DNA from: Parablautia muri
GTDB lineage: Bacteria; Bacillota; Clostridia; Lachnospirales; Lachnospiraceae
DNA length: 64,000 nucleotides
Assembly (NCBI RefSeq): GCF_009917485.1
Contig: NZ_QZDT01000022.1
Location: 1-64,000 of the forward strand
Direction of reading: 5' to 3'
Each line of letters starts with the position of its first letter. Within the stretch, counting starts at the first letter, position 1. This document shows positions 25,082-34,780 of this stretch, in pieces. The position numbers and the translations under genes are program-made. A model generated the notes under the pieces. That model was not told where the DNA came from. It did not search any database and worked only from the letters and a program-made list of their open reading frames with translations.

Positions 25082-25394
25082 TTCTCTCCTCCATTCCGAA
25101 GCGTTTAACGCTGAAGAACGCGGCAGAATCTGAAATTCTGCTCTGCGAACAATTAAATTTGTGACGCTTCGGCACAAATTCCTGGTTGAATAAATTTTGA
25201 TTTCTGATAGATTTTATTATAAGATATTCCTGACAGGCATACAATAACGAAAATGGAGAAGACCGGAAAATAATTAAAAATAAGCTGCGAAGGGTGTCAG
25301 TGTTTGCTGTTTAGCGTTATAATATTGGAGTACAAGACAAGGGAAATGCTGATTTTAAGGTATTTTTTATATAAAGTAGGAATGGAAAGGCTTT
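25082..25394 (-). repeat. gap with R1 (minus) and R3 repeat copies
   Basis: Read on the minus strand, AATTTGTGCCGAAGCG then ACAAATTTAATTG and ATGGAGG lead into the acetyltransferase start: a diverged R1 copy. On the plus strand, AATAAGCTGCGAAGGGTGTC at 25281-25300 and the GTGTTTGCTG after it are an R3 copy in front of the next gene. No further gene was seen in these 313 bases. Confidence 0.55.
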
Positions 25395-26066
25395 ATGGAG
25401 ACTGAAAAGTGGTATTACAAAACATCTAACAGCGCACAAGTGATTACACAGCGGCTTCAATCCGTCACTATATCGCTGCCCCTGCCCATAAACCTTCATG
25501 GAATGCATGCTTACTATATTGGGACGGTTGGGGAGGATTGCTTCCGGCTTGGGGTACTGCAGAGCCCCTTTGGGGGAAGGCGGCATAAGCTGGGCTATTT
25601 TCCTATACTGGATGGAAGAATTTATGCAGGCTGGAACCAAAAGAATGTGGTTGACGTGACGGTGGAAAATGAAATGTATATGCCATTGCAGCAGGTAAGA
25701 GGCGTATTTGAGAGCATTGTGCAGGATTTTTACTATGAAACACATTATCTTTTGGAGGACTGTCTGGAATACATGACCCATGTCAACGTCACCGATTTAT
25801 ACAGCTACGACTGGGCTGAAGAACAGGAGGGCTATTTATTTACGTTCAGGGGCTCTAAGGGTGGGGTGTGGGCAGATTTTGGAAAGGAAGCCTATGGCAG
25901 CACCTATTATGTACGATTTAACCGGCTAAAGGAAGGCACGGCAATGCGGATTTCCTTTGCCTGGCAGCAGGGGAGCTTTCACTGGGATCCAGTACTCGTA
26001 CCGGTTGAGGATGTGCATACATTCTGGTATAGAAAATTGGAGATGAAGTTAAAACAGGCCATATAA
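25395..26066 (+). CDS. unknown soluble protein
   Basis: The 223-residue protein METEKWYYKTSNSAQ... has many aromatic residues and no signal peptide, membrane segment or catalytic motif that I recognise. The composition (beta-strand-rich, Trp/Tyr-rich, for example VWADFGKEAYGSTYYVRFNRL) suggests a compact beta-sandwich, perhaps carbohydrate-binding. GGAATGGAAAGGC precedes the start. It lies between the galactoside locus and an acyltransferase-like gene, so a link with either is possible but unsupported. Confidence 0.65.
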   Translation: METEKWYYKTSNSAQVITQRLQSVTISLPLPINLHGMHAYYIGTVGEDCFRLGVLQSPFGGRRHKLGYFPILDGRIYAGWNQKNVVDVTVENEMYMPLQQVRGVFESIVQDFYYETHYLLEDCLEYMTHVNVTDLYSYDWAEEQEGYLFTFRGSKGGVWADFGKEAYGSTYYVRFNRLKEGTAMRISFAWQQGSFHWDPVLVPVEDVHTFWYRKLEMKLKQAI

Positions 26067-26193
26067 TCCGGATGCCCGAGTCAAATATCTATGAGATGTT
26101 TCTCATCTCTATCAGTACGTCTACTTGGCATGTTGCCGTGGGAATAAAGAAAAGAATTTAAGAAAAAGAATTTAAGAAGGAGAACGAGGAAAG

Positions 26194-27033
26194 ATGAAAA
26201 CCATTGAGGAATTATGTAAAAAAATTGATATACCAAAAGAAGCAGCGGCCCAGGTCGCAGCCTTTGATGCACAGTTTGATTATAAGCCCATAGAGCCTGC
26301 CATGGAGAAACTCTTTTCCAGGGATTCATGGGATGAGGGATGCAGGGAAATCAAGGCTTATTTGGGAGAGGATCCGGAAGGGCTTAAAATGCTTGCCTGT
26401 ATGCTGCGCTGCGGATTAAAAACGTGGAGGAATTATGAAAAACGGGGCATCTCAGAGCAGATTTTTATTGATACCATGAAGTGTTTTAGCAGATTTATGG
26501 GGGAGCATAAAGAAGGGTATGGGAATTATGCCTTTGACAGGGAATGGTGGACTTCCAGACAGATTGCAGGAGAATTGGTGCGGATTGGCGAGTTAGAGTA
26601 TGAAATGTGCCAGGACCGGGAAGGCAGGTATATTGATTTGCACATACCCTCGGACGCCAAGCTGCAGAGGAAGAATCTGTTGGAGTCCCTGCACAGGGCA
26701 AGGGATTTTTTCAAGGAAAATTATCCGGCTTACGGCTCGGTGGAGATGCGCTGCCATTCATGGCTTCTTTCCCCTACATTAAAAAAATTACTGCCCCCAA
26801 AATCCCGCATTTTAGGTTTTCAGGAGCTTTTTGCAATAGAAACTATCGGAGTAACGGAAGAATCTGAATATATCACCTGGGTTTTTAAAAGGCCTGACAT
26901 TTCATTTAAAGATTTGCCGGAGAATACCTCTCTCCAGCGGGAAATGAAAAAATATTTATTGGCTGGCGGACAATTGGAAGATGCGAAAGGAACGCTTAAG
27001 GGTGATGATATACAAAATTCTGGATTGAACTGA
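26194..27033 (+). CDS. DUF5596/GNAT-like acyltransferase-domain protein
   Basis: The 279-residue protein MKTIEELCKKIDIPKEA... has an alpha-helical N-terminal part. It then has FDREWWTSRQIAGELVRIGELEYEM and a C-terminal half with IDLHIPSDAKL, SLHRARDFFKENYP and MRCHSWLLSPTLKKLLP. I recall this pattern from proteins annotated as acyltransferase-domain or GNAT-like C-terminal proteins in Clostridia. The substrate is unknown. AAGAAGGAGAACGAGG is the ribosome-binding region. A terminator follows directly. Confidence 0.7.
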   Translation: MKTIEELCKKIDIPKEAAAQVAAFDAQFDYKPIEPAMEKLFSRDSWDEGCREIKAYLGEDPEGLKMLACMLRCGLKTWRNYEKRGISEQIFIDTMKCFSRFMGEHKEGYGNYAFDREWWTSRQIAGELVRIGELEYEMCQDREGRYIDLHIPSDAKLQRKNLLESLHRARDFFKENYPAYGSVEMRCHSWLLSPTLKKLLPPKSRILGFQELFAIETIGVTEESEYITWVFKRPDISFKDLPENTSLQREMKKYLLAGGQLEDAKGTLKGDDIQNSGLN

Positions 27034-27049
27034 TACGTGTGTATCATAA

Positions 27050-27076
27050 GCCGGCCCCCAAAGGGGCGGCGTTTTA
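27050..27076. terminator. convergent terminator
   Basis: GCCGGCCCC, a 4-base loop and GGGGCGGC with one bulge are followed by GTTTT. It lies between the converging acyltransferase and permease genes and may serve both. Confidence 0.65.
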
Positions 27077-27086
27077 CAGGTATTGC

Positions 27087-29042
27087 TCATGTTGGCAGGA
27101 CGTTTTTCTTTAAGCTGGTATAAGCCATCAAAATATAAATTGCATAAACCAGGAAAAACAGGCCAAGAGAGATACCGGTAACTGCCGCCGGGCGGCTTGC
27201 GCCTATCAGGGTTCCAGGCTCCACTATCCGGGCTGTATTTAAAATAACGGGGACGCCGATCAGCACAGGCGGAACCGCAGGCATAGCATAATAAATGGCA
27301 AACTGCGTTCGCAGGGACCTTTGCATTTCCTTTTGTTCCATTCCCAGCTTTTGCAAAAGGAGGAACTGGCGTCTGTAGCGGCCCGTTTCACTAAGCTGCT
27401 GTATGGTAAGGATCGTGGCGGCGGTAATGGTCAGAACCAGCGCCAGATAATACAGTGGAAATACGGTCATGGCCGTCCAGGCGGCGGCATCGGCATCTTC
27501 GGCAGCTTTTATGTAAACCAATGTGTTATTGTGCCATCCGATACGTTCCATAATTTCATTTTCCAGCACAAACAGGGCGTTATAGCAATCTTCCGTTACT
27601 TTCTCCTGGGTGAGAAATACCTGTGTGGTGTGGCTTACAGGACAGTCCTCTGCCACCTGGTCCGGTACCACTAAAATAAAACCGTTGCCGTTGACATCAT
27701 ACAAATGCTGGGCAAATGTCTCTGTGTAAAGTCCTCCTAAGGTCAGTGTTTTCCCTCCTAAGATCACGTTCTGGTTCCAGTCTTTTAAGACTTTCTCAAT
27801 ATAAGGCTGACAGTGAATCAGATACTGACCGTCAGTTAATGTAACAGGCGGATAGCCCAGCATTGCCCGAAGGGCTATATAGTCGCTTTCCCGCATAACA
27901 GTGTCATATTGGTAATGACGATAATAACTGGTACGGCTTTCTATATACTCCATGGTCTTAGAAGTTTCTGCCAGATACACCTGATATCGCATATTTGCTT
28001 TTATGGGAATGTTCTTTTCGATATAATCAAGGCTGGCGGTAAAGACTTCCTCATTGGTGTCATGGGCGCTAAGGAGAATGTCAAAACAGCCATTTAGCGT
28101 AGCGCGTCCTGCGAATATCCCACGGAAAATCATCCCCATCCCCTCGGAAATAATGGTGGCCACAAGGAGCATTGAAATGGTTGCCATGATGATTCCCATG
28201 GTGGAGAGCTTGGATGCAAGGGTGCGGAACACCAGAAGGTTCTGCCTTTTGTATTTCAGGGTCGGATGTTTATGAAAAAATGCAGGGACGCCGGAGGCAA
28301 AGCTTAAGAAAAAACCATAGAGAAAAGCAATGATACAACCCGCCCCAATAAAGCCTAAGGACAGAGAGCCTGCCATAATCAAAACAGTTCCTATGATTCC
28401 CAGCGCAATGGATATGGTAAAAATCCACCTTCTTACCGGGCTTGCTTTGAGGGCTTCTTCCTCATTTTTCTTTTCATAATAGATTAGGTCATAAATCTTC
28501 ATCCGCCTTATGCGCTTACGGCTTTTCATTTGGGCAAGCAGATAAATGAGTACAAAGTAAAACAGTGTCAATCCCACCGCTTTTAGGGGAAAGAAAAAAG
28601 AAAAATGATATGGCGTTCCAAACAGGGCAAATACGATAGCCCGAAGCATCTGGAACAATAGATTGCCCAGAAGGAGGCCCAAGGCCAGCGCACATCCGCC
28701 CACAGCCAGATTTTCCATAAAAAACATCCGGGCAATCTGTTTATTTTCCACACCAATCAGAAGATAAGTACCAAATTCCCGGCTGCGTTGGGTGAGCATA
28801 AAATTTATTGTATAAGAAACCAGCCAGCTCATAATAAAAATGACCACAATGCTGGCCGAAATAATAATGGACGAAAGATCCCTAAAACGACTAGACAGGC
28901 TTTGGAGCTCCTGGGAAAATACAAGGCCGTTGAAAGCATAAATCAATGCGGCTACTATAACAATAGAGACAAAGTAGACTAGATAATCTCCTGTCTGACG
29001 CTTTGCATTGCGAAGGGATAAGCTAGATAACGTCACTGACAT
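27087..29042 (-). CDS. bceB: BceB-type ABC transporter permease (FtsX family)
   Basis: The protein has 651 residues. MSVTLSSLSLRNAKRQTGDYLVYFVS is the typical BceB N-terminus. About ten membrane segments surround one large extracellular domain (roughly residues 310-520). BceB permeases bind bacitracin- or lantibiotic-lipid complexes and also signal to the partner kinase. The ATG at 29042 follows AGGAGGTG and lies inside the ATPase gene (20-base overlap). All four genes of the module (RR, HK, ATPase, permease) are present in order, so it is probably a self-sensing peptide-antibiotic resistance unit. The drug specificity cannot be read. Confidence 0.92.
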   Translation of the reverse strand: MSVTLSSLSLRNAKRQTGDYLVYFVSIVIVAALIYAFNGLVFSQELQSLSSRFRDLSSIIISASIVVIFIMSWLVSYTINFMLTQRSREFGTYLLIGVENKQIARMFFMENLAVGGCALALGLLLGNLLFQMLRAIVFALFGTPYHFSFFFPLKAVGLTLFYFVLIYLLAQMKSRKRIRRMKIYDLIYYEKKNEEEALKASPVRRWIFTISIALGIIGTVLIMAGSLSLGFIGAGCIIAFLYGFFLSFASGVPAFFHKHPTLKYKRQNLLVFRTLASKLSTMGIIMATISMLLVATIISEGMGMIFRGIFAGRATLNGCFDILLSAHDTNEEVFTASLDYIEKNIPIKANMRYQVYLAETSKTMEYIESRTSYYRHYQYDTVMRESDYIALRAMLGYPPVTLTDGQYLIHCQPYIEKVLKDWNQNVILGGKTLTLGGLYTETFAQHLYDVNGNGFILVVPDQVAEDCPVSHTTQVFLTQEKVTEDCYNALFVLENEIMERIGWHNNTLVYIKAAEDADAAAWTAMTVFPLYYLALVLTITAATILTIQQLSETGRYRRQFLLLQKLGMEQKEMQRSLRTQFAIYYAMPAVPPVLIGVPVILNTARIVEPGTLIGASRPAAVTGISLGLFFLVYAIYILMAYTSLKKNVLPT

Positions 29043-29781
29043 CACCTCCTAACAAAGCTAACACATCCAAAATTTCATGATAAAAGACAGAGCGGTTTCG
29101 CTGGCCTTTTAACAGTTCATTGAAAATGCGTCCATCCTTAAGAAATAGCACTCGGCCGGCATAGCTTGCACTGTATGCATCGTGTGTGACCATCAGGATC
29201 GTTGCACCCATATCCCGATTCATCCCGGTCATAATCTCCAGAAGATTTTTAGATGCCCTGGAGTCCAAAGCGCCGGTAGGCTCATCAGCCAGAAGGAGGG
29301 ACTGCCCTGCCACCATAGCCCGGGCGCAGGCCGCCCGCTGTTTTTGGCCTCCGGAGACCTGATAGGGGAATTTTTCTAAAATATCGGTGATGCCAAGCTT
29401 TGATGCCACGGCTTTCACCTGGTTTTGGACCTTTCCGGGGTCCTGATGATTAAGAGACAGGGCCAGACCGATATTCTCCTCTATGGTTAACGTATCCAGC
29501 AGATTAAAGTCCTGAAAAACAAATCCAAGCTTTTCCCGGCGGAAACGGGCTAACCGGTCGGCAGGCAAGTCGGCAATATTTTCCCCTTCTAGCAAAATAT
29601 CTCCGGCGCTTACCGTATCAATGGTGGAAATACAATTAAGCAGGGTAGTCTTACCGCTGCCGGAGGCTCCCATAATGGCGATAAACTCCCCGTCACACAC
29701 ATCAAAGCTCACCCTGTCCAAGGCTTTTGTCACATTATTTTGATTGCCGTAATATTTTTCAATGTTTTTTACTTGCAGCAT
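29023..29781 (-). CDS. bceA: BceA-type ABC transporter ATPase
   Basis: The 252-residue protein has Walker A GASGSGKTTLLN, Q-loop FVFQDFNLLD, signature YQVSGGQKQRAACARA, Walker B LLLADEPTGALDS and H-loop MVTHDAYSAS. It is a MacB/LolD-class ATPase. It powers the permease encoded just downstream on the same strand, with which it overlaps. There is a 91-base gap after the kinase gene, where AGGAGGGGC provides the ribosome-binding site. Confidence 0.95.
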   Translation of the reverse strand: MLQVKNIEKYYGNQNNVTKALDRVSFDVCDGEFIAIMGASGSGKTTLLNCISTIDTVSAGDILLEGENIADLPADRLARFRREKLGFVFQDFNLLDTLTIEENIGLALSLNHQDPGKVQNQVKAVASKLGITDILEKFPYQVSGGQKQRAACARAMVAGQSLLLADEPTGALDSRASKNLLEIMTGMNRDMGATILMVTHDAYSASYAGRVLFLKDGRIFNELLKGQRNRSVFYHEILDVLALLGGDVSDVI

Positions 29782-29872
29782 ACATGCCCCTCCTTATTTC
29801 TGAAGCTGTTCTTACGCGCTCTATCATACATCAGCCGGAAGGGTTCTTGTATTGGATTTATATGGAATAACC

Positions 29873-30889
29873 TTACGATTTTGTAAGATTTTCCTTGGAA
29901 GGCAGAGTAAGGGTAAGAGTTGTTCCTTCATTTTCCACCGATGTAATCTGCAAATCAATTGCAAGACTCTCTGCCAGATTGCGGCAAAGGTAAAGCCCCA
30001 TTCCGGTAGAGCCGCCCCGGGCGCGCCCGTTGCTTCCGGTAAAACCTTTGTCAAAAACACGGGGCAGCTCATGGGCGGGGATGCCAATGCCATTGTCACA
30101 GACAGTCAACTGAACCTGTTTTCCAAGCTCTTTTGCAGAAAGTGTAATGACAGGGGTCCGGTGTTCATGACGATAGCGGGCTGCGTTCTGCAGGAGCTGT
30201 CCCAGTATGAAATCCATCCATTTTGTATCCGTATAAACAGTTTTAGCCAAATCCCTTGTCTCTACCCGAATGCCTTTTTGAATCAACAGGGCTTTGTGAT
30301 GGCGGATAGCGCCGGAAACAATTTCGTCAAGGCTTGCCTTTCTGATCAGAAAGTCTTTTTCAGGACTTTCCGCCCGGGCATAAAATAAGGCTCTTTCTAC
30401 GTGAGCCTCGATTTGCATAAGTTCCTCTAAAAGCCTTCTCCTGGTTTTTGAATCAGTACTTTGGCAGATTAACTGTAAAGCGGTGATTGGCGCTTTGATT
30501 TCATGGACCCAGCTTTCCACATACTCCCGATATTCCCGCTGGGCGGCCTTGGCATCGGAAACAGCACTGACCATAGCGCGTCCTGCCCTGCGGGATAAAT
30601 CCAGTAATTTACGTTCATAAATGGTTTCCGGTTTGGGAACGCATTCGGCAAACAAGTATTTTAGGTCTAACCCCTCCATAATCCTTTCTAATTCCAGCAG
30701 CTGTCTGCGGCATTTGATAAAATCACAAATCTCTATGGCCCCAAAAGTTATAAAAAATAAAATCAAAAGCAGTACAACCACTCCTGGCCAGGTTCCCACA
30801 GCCAGCAGAAAAAAAGCCGCACCAATTACCACTGCTGCCTGCAAAAGAAGCCGTCCTAAACGGTCAGAGAAAAATTCCCCCAAAGTCAT
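29873..30889 (-). CDS. bceS: BceS-type intramembrane-sensing histidine kinase
   Basis: The 338-residue protein has two close N-terminal membrane segments (about residues 12-55) and almost no extracellular loop, the hallmark of BceS kinases that sense through the BceAB transporter. The phospho-acceptor is in ESWVHEIKAPITALQLI. The N box (QLLQNAARYRHE), DNGIGIP and GGSTGMGLYLCRNLAESL form the ATP-binding domain. It overlaps the response-regulator gene by 4 bases (ATGA). Confidence 0.93.
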   Translation of the reverse strand: MTLGEFFSDRLGRLLLQAAVVIGAAFFLLAVGTWPGVVVLLLILFFITFGAIEICDFIKCRRQLLELERIMEGLDLKYLFAECVPKPETIYERKLLDLSRRAGRAMVSAVSDAKAAQREYREYVESWVHEIKAPITALQLICQSTDSKTRRRLLEELMQIEAHVERALFYARAESPEKDFLIRKASLDEIVSGAIRHHKALLIQKGIRVETRDLAKTVYTDTKWMDFILGQLLQNAARYRHEHRTPVITLSAKELGKQVQLTVCDNGIGIPAHELPRVFDKGFTGSNGRARGGSTGMGLYLCRNLAESLAIDLQITSVENEGTTLTLTLPSKENLTKS

Positions 30890-31551
30890 AGCTGATACCC
30901 CATTCCCCTGCGTGTCTTAATTAAGTCAGCCGCACCAATATCCTTTAGCTTTCCTCGAAGCCTTGTGACATTGACGCTGAGCGTATTATCGTCAATATAA
31001 ATTTGATTATCCCACAGCATTTCAATCAAATCCGCGCGGGAGACGATTTCCCCTGCATACGCCATCAAACAGGCCAAAATCTGCAGCTCATTCCGGGATA
31101 AAACCGCCTTTTTCGTACCCCTCGAAACAGTGCCCTTTGCTAAATCCAAAGACAGTCCTTCTATTTCTATCACATCGGCGCCCGGGGCTTTATTTATTCT
31201 GCGCAGAACGGCCTTGATACGGGCCAGAAGTACCGGCACGCTGTACGGCTTTGTAATGTAATCATCGCCTCCAAGGCTTAAGGCTTTCACTTCATCCGCC
31301 CCGGAATCTTTACCGGTGACAAAAATAATGGGCACATCAGCAGATTTTCGGAGATTGACACACAAAGAAAAGCCGTCCCCACCGGGCAGACCAATATCCA
31401 GCAAAATAAGATGCGGGCGGTAATTTGCCGTCTGCTGCGGCACATCCGTAAAGTCCGTGACAGGCAAGACATGGTAGCCTTCATTTTTTAATAAAAGAGC
31501 CAATTCTTCACGGACAGCCGGTTCATCTTCGATAATCATAATGCGATGCAT
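30886..31551 (-). CDS. bceR: BceR-type OmpR-family response regulator
   Basis: The protein has 221 residues from the ATG at 31551, preceded by AGGGGTAAC. The receiver domain shows IIEDEPAVREEL, phospho-acceptor Asp in LILLDIGLPGGDG and FVTGKDS. The C-terminal winged helix includes LSRNELQILACLM and NTLSVNVTRLRGKLKDIG. It is the first gene of the four-gene detoxification module. It should activate the module, including the transporter, when the kinase is triggered. Confidence 0.93.
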   Translation of the reverse strand: MHRIMIIEDEPAVREELALLLKNEGYHVLPVTDFTDVPQQTANYRPHLILLDIGLPGGDGFSLCVNLRKSADVPIIFVTGKDSGADEVKALSLGGDDYITKPYSVPVLLARIKAVLRRINKAPGADVIEIEGLSLDLAKGTVSRGTKKAVLSRNELQILACLMAYAGEIVSRADLIEMLWDNQIYIDDNTLSVNVTRLRGKLKDIGAADLIKTRRGMGYQL

Positions 31552-31647
31552 GTTACCCCTCCACATTGTCAACAGTCTGCAAATTTAAGCCAAAACTCTC
31601 ACAAATTGTGCCGCACATGAGGCAAAAAACAATTTTCCAAACAAGTT

Positions 31648-32541
31648 TTAAGATGTGAAAGCATGTTTCATGTCAATTCTTTCTTCCTTTTTAAACACCG
31701 CTTCAAACTGGTTTAATCCAAATCTGCGGACAAACAGCTCGCATTTACACAAAAATAAATAATATGGGTTAAGGCCTTCGCCGTACAGGCTCTCAAAATT
31801 CCCCTGCCCCTTTGAAATAACCAGGTCGGCATTTAATAAAATCTGTTTTGCGCAAGGACTTAATTCCTCCAAAACAGTACCGGGCGCACTACTGCCGTTT
31901 CCGATACAGGTGACAAGATTTGTCAGTCCTACTTCCTGTGCATCCGTCAAAGTGGCGTCATTGATCACATCCTCCCCTCTTAAAATAACGGTGATCTGTA
32001 AGCGGGGAAAGCTTTCTTTCAGGCATTTGATAAACAATTTATCCAAAACAATTTCGCCGCAGTTATCCGTTACATAAGCCAGGGTATCGGCCTTACGTAA
32101 ATCCGATTGAAAGGCCGCATACTCCTGTGGCGAAATCGTCTCGTAAGGAGCCTTAGCCAGCAGCTTTTTCAGGGTGTCTTCATTTACATTTTCAACGGCG
32201 GAAAAATCAATATAGTTTGCCGCACACACATATTTCATACATTCTTTGACCGGATCATCCGAAGAACGTATCGCTTGCTCTATTTCGCCCTCCAGGCCAA
32301 GGAGTAATTGATTGTATTTGTGTTTTTGAGGTGTGTAATCTTCCGTGCCGCCCCAGAAATCCTTATACAACAGGTCAATCTGTGCGGCAAGCCATGGAGC
32401 GGAACGGGTCTGTCCATGATGATATAAAATTTCCAATACCTGATGTAAGTACCGGGATTTTTTGGCTTCATCGCCGAAAGGCCTGATTAACTTTTCCTGT
32501 TTGGATAACAGGCAGGATATACACATAGAACTTGCATGCAT
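31648..32541 (-). CDS. DUF89/ARMT1-like family protein
   Basis: The 297-residue protein has an N-terminal MCISCLLSKQ (CxxC) and a helical half. The DUF89 core follows: VTDNCGEIVLDK, ILRGEDVINDATLTDAQEVGL and ADLVISKGQGNFESL. The Asp/Asn and Glu residues of these motifs bind a metal. Characterised relatives are metal-dependent phosphatases that remove damaged sugar phosphates (metabolite repair). Substrate is unknown here. It lies 54 bases after the M15 peptidase gene on the same strand. Confidence 0.87.
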   Translation of the reverse strand: MHASSMCISCLLSKQEKLIRPFGDEAKKSRYLHQVLEILYHHGQTRSAPWLAAQIDLLYKDFWGGTEDYTPQKHKYNQLLLGLEGEIEQAIRSSDDPVKECMKYVCAANYIDFSAVENVNEDTLKKLLAKAPYETISPQEYAAFQSDLRKADTLAYVTDNCGEIVLDKLFIKCLKESFPRLQITVILRGEDVINDATLTDAQEVGLTNLVTCIGNGSSAPGTVLEELSPCAKQILLNADLVISKGQGNFESLYGEGLNPYYLFLCKCELFVRRFGLNQFEAVFKKEERIDMKHAFTS

Positions 32542-32595
32542 GATTTTCTTCTCCTTTTCAAAAGCATCTTAAGCAGATAATTGGGATTGAAATTT

Positions 32596-33570
32596 TTAGT
32601 TAACAACTTTTTGAAAATGCTGGTAGTCTTTGCTGGAATTCCAATTTCCGCCCCATGTAAAGCCATGGGCTGTAAAAAGTTTATAGCACAAATCTGTTTC
32701 GTCAATTTTATAAGGGAAATTTTGGGTGCGGTCGGCATACTTTTCACTGCCGGCAGGAGAAATATAAGTTTCCCCGCGGCCATTTTTGTTATATACAACA
32801 TAAGGATTATAAAAAGGGTTTACATCAATGGCGCAGCCTAAGGCATGCTTGGAAAGACTGTTGGTTCCGTCCACCACCCGGTAGTTAAAGCAGGAGGTAT
32901 TGTTATCCAGCATAGAAGCCGTGTCATCCCCGCCATAGGTATCAATCAACCTTATTTTTTCTATTTGATACTCGTTCAGATACAGTTCATAAAAAATCTC
33001 AACCAAATCCTGAGCAATTCCTTTATTACAGATTAATTCCCCGGTTTGCACCTGTCCTTCAAAATCATAATAAAGCACATTCAAATAGCGCAAATCCTCA
33101 TAATCAATTGCCAGCTTTTCATCATCAGGAACCACATTTACCGCTTCTAAGGAAAGAACAGGGGCAAGGGTCTGTGTGATTGGGTAAGAAATACCGGTAA
33201 TGCGTGCAATCACCGCATCCGTCAAAGGCTGATAAAAGAAGCCGTCCTGATAATGGACACTGTCGGAGGTTTCCGCCGCAATCGGGATAAATTTCTGTTC
33301 GGAAACAGGAATGGACGTAGGAGATATATCCTCCTGTGGCGCTATAGCAGCCTTCGCAGCAGGGGATGCCTTAGTCCCGGTAACAGCTGCAGGCGATTTA
33401 GTTGGAGAAGCTGCAGGTTTGCTTGTGGCTATCGGCGTTGCGTAAGCAGTTTCAGGATGTTCATTGGCATATTCCGAAAGTGTTTCCCCTCTGGTAAGCA
33501 TCCTGACCGCCACAGAACAAGCTAAAATCATTACAACCAAAAAAATAATCGATCCTATTCCTTTTTTCAT
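32596..33570 (-). CDS. M15-family D-alanyl-D-alanine carboxypeptidase-like protein
   Basis: The 324-residue protein has an N-terminal membrane anchor (IGSIIFLVVMILACSVAVRML) and a Ser/Thr/Pro/Lys-rich linker to about residue 95. The C-terminal M15 peptidase domain has SKHALGCAIDVNPFYNPYV with His and Asp zinc ligands, and a downstream HGFTWGGNW...DYQHFQ with the third His. It would trim peptidoglycan stem peptides outside the membrane. The start has GGGAGATT. It is divergent from ecfA1. Confidence 0.88.
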   Translation of the reverse strand: MKKGIGSIIFLVVMILACSVAVRMLTRGETLSEYANEHPETAYATPIATSKPAASPTKSPAAVTGTKASPAAKAAIAPQEDISPTSIPVSEQKFIPIAAETSDSVHYQDGFFYQPLTDAVIARITGISYPITQTLAPVLSLEAVNVVPDDEKLAIDYEDLRYLNVLYYDFEGQVQTGELICNKGIAQDLVEIFYELYLNEYQIEKIRLIDTYGGDDTASMLDNNTSCFNYRVVDGTNSLSKHALGCAIDVNPFYNPYVVYNKNGRGETYISPAGSEKYADRTQNFPYKIDETDLCYKLFTAHGFTWGGNWNSSKDYQHFQKVVN

Positions 33571-33683
33571 TCTAATCTCCCTATCATTTCAAAAGGTTTT
33601 CTGCTACTTTTCCAAGCGTCTTCTGGACAACATGTGAAATAGAACGGTTTTCTTTTTTCAATCATACGATAAAACACATTCTA

Positions 33684-33712
33684 TTGCAAATAAAAACAAT
33701 ATCCTGTACAAT
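33684..33712 (+). promoter_or_regulatory. promoter of the ecf/truA operon
   Basis: TTGCAA (33684-33689) and TACAAT (33707-33712) are 17 bases apart. The expected start point is about 35 bases before the ecfA1 ATG. Confidence 0.7.
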
Positions 33713-33753
33713 ATAGGACGAATAAAGCAGGAAAAGCCGAAAAGGAAATCAAA

Positions 33754-34617
33754 ATGGGAATTGTAGAAACCAAAAATCTGGTATTTGAATATATAAGACG
33801 AGATGAAGAAGGAAACGTAGAGGGCATCACCCGCGCAGTGGATGATGTAAACCTTTCGATTGACCAGGGAGATTTCATTGCAATACTAGGTCATAATGGG
33901 TCCGGGAAATCGACCCTTGCCAAGCACATCAATGCAATCCATTACCCCACGGAAGGAACCGTGTGGGTGGATGGAAAGGATACTTCCAAGGATGCCAATT
34001 TATGGGATATCCGGCAGGAAGCGGGTATGGTTTTCCAAAATCCTGACAACCAGATTATCGGACAGGTAGTGGAGGAGGATGTGGGCTTTGGTCCGGAAAA
34101 CCTTGGCGTGCCAACAGAGGAAATCTGGAAGAGGGTGGAGGAGAGCCTTAAGGCAGTGGGAATGTATGAATTTAGAAAACATTCCCCCAATAAGCTGTCC
34201 GGGGGTCAGAAACAGAGGGTGTCTATTGCAGGTGTGATTGCCATGCATCCCAAATGCATTGTGTTAGATGAGCCAACAGCCATGTTAGACCCCAATGGAC
34301 GCAGGGAAGTGATACGAGCGGTGCGGGCCTTAAATGATGTGGAGGAAATCACAATAATCCTGATTACCCATTATATGGAAGAAATCATTTATGCAAATAA
34401 AGTTTTTGTGATGGATAAAGGAAAAATCGCTATGGAAGGAACCCCTAAGGAGATTTTCAGCCAGGTGGAAAAACTGAAATCTTTGCGGCTGGACGTGCCA
34501 CAGGTAACGCTGCTTGCCCATGAGCTTAGGGAAAGCGGGCTTGCCATTCCGGCAGGGATACTGACTTGTGAGGAATTGGTTGCATCTCTTAGCGCTATCA
34601 GACGGCGCAAAGGTTAG
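33754..34617 (+). CDS. ecfA1: energy-coupling factor transporter ATPase EcfA1
   Basis: The 287-residue protein has Walker [15 protein letters not shown]-loop [13 protein letters not shown], signature [14 protein letters not shown], Walker [14 protein letters not shown] and ITHYMEE. EcfA1 pairs with EcfA2 and EcfT to energise vitamin and metal uptake through separate S subunits. In most Firmicutes the gene follows rplQ; here an M15 peptidase gene is upstream instead, so the usual ribosomal-protein context is lost on this side. Confidence 0.95.
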   Translation: MGIVETKNLVFEYIRRDEEGNVEGITRAVDDVNLSIDQGDFIAILGHNGSGKSTLAKHINAIHYPTEGTVWVDGKDTSKDANLWDIRQEAGMVFQNPDNQIIGQVVEEDVGFGPENLGVPTEEIWKRVEESLKAVGMYEFRKHSPNKLSGGQKQRVSIAGVIAMHPKCIVLDEPTAMLDPNGRREVIRAVRALNDVEEITIILITHYMEEIIYANKVFVMDKGKIAMEGTPKEIFSQVEKLKSLRLDVPQVTLLAHELRESGLAIPAGILTCEELVASLSAIRRRKG

Positions 34618-34702
34618 CAGCCGGATTGACATGTACTTGGTAAACCTTCCAGCATCAGTCAGGCACAAAGGGATTCCGGGAGCCTATAGGAATAAATGGA
34701 GG

Positions 34703-34777
34703 AAGTTTGGAAGTAAGTTTCCAAACTTTCTATGAACGCAGTACCGCAAGCATAGCTTGCAGTGTGCAGGGGGTATA
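34703..34777 (+). repeat. R2 composite repeat before ecfA2
   Basis: A first hairpin (GTTTGGAAGTAAGTTTCCAAAC) at about 34707-34728 is followed by a second one (CCGCAAGCATAGCTTGCAG-like, 34744-34763) and GCAGGGGG, the ribosome-binding site of ecfA2. It occupies half of the gap between ecfA1 and ecfA2. Confidence 0.75.
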
Positions 34778-34780
34778 AAA

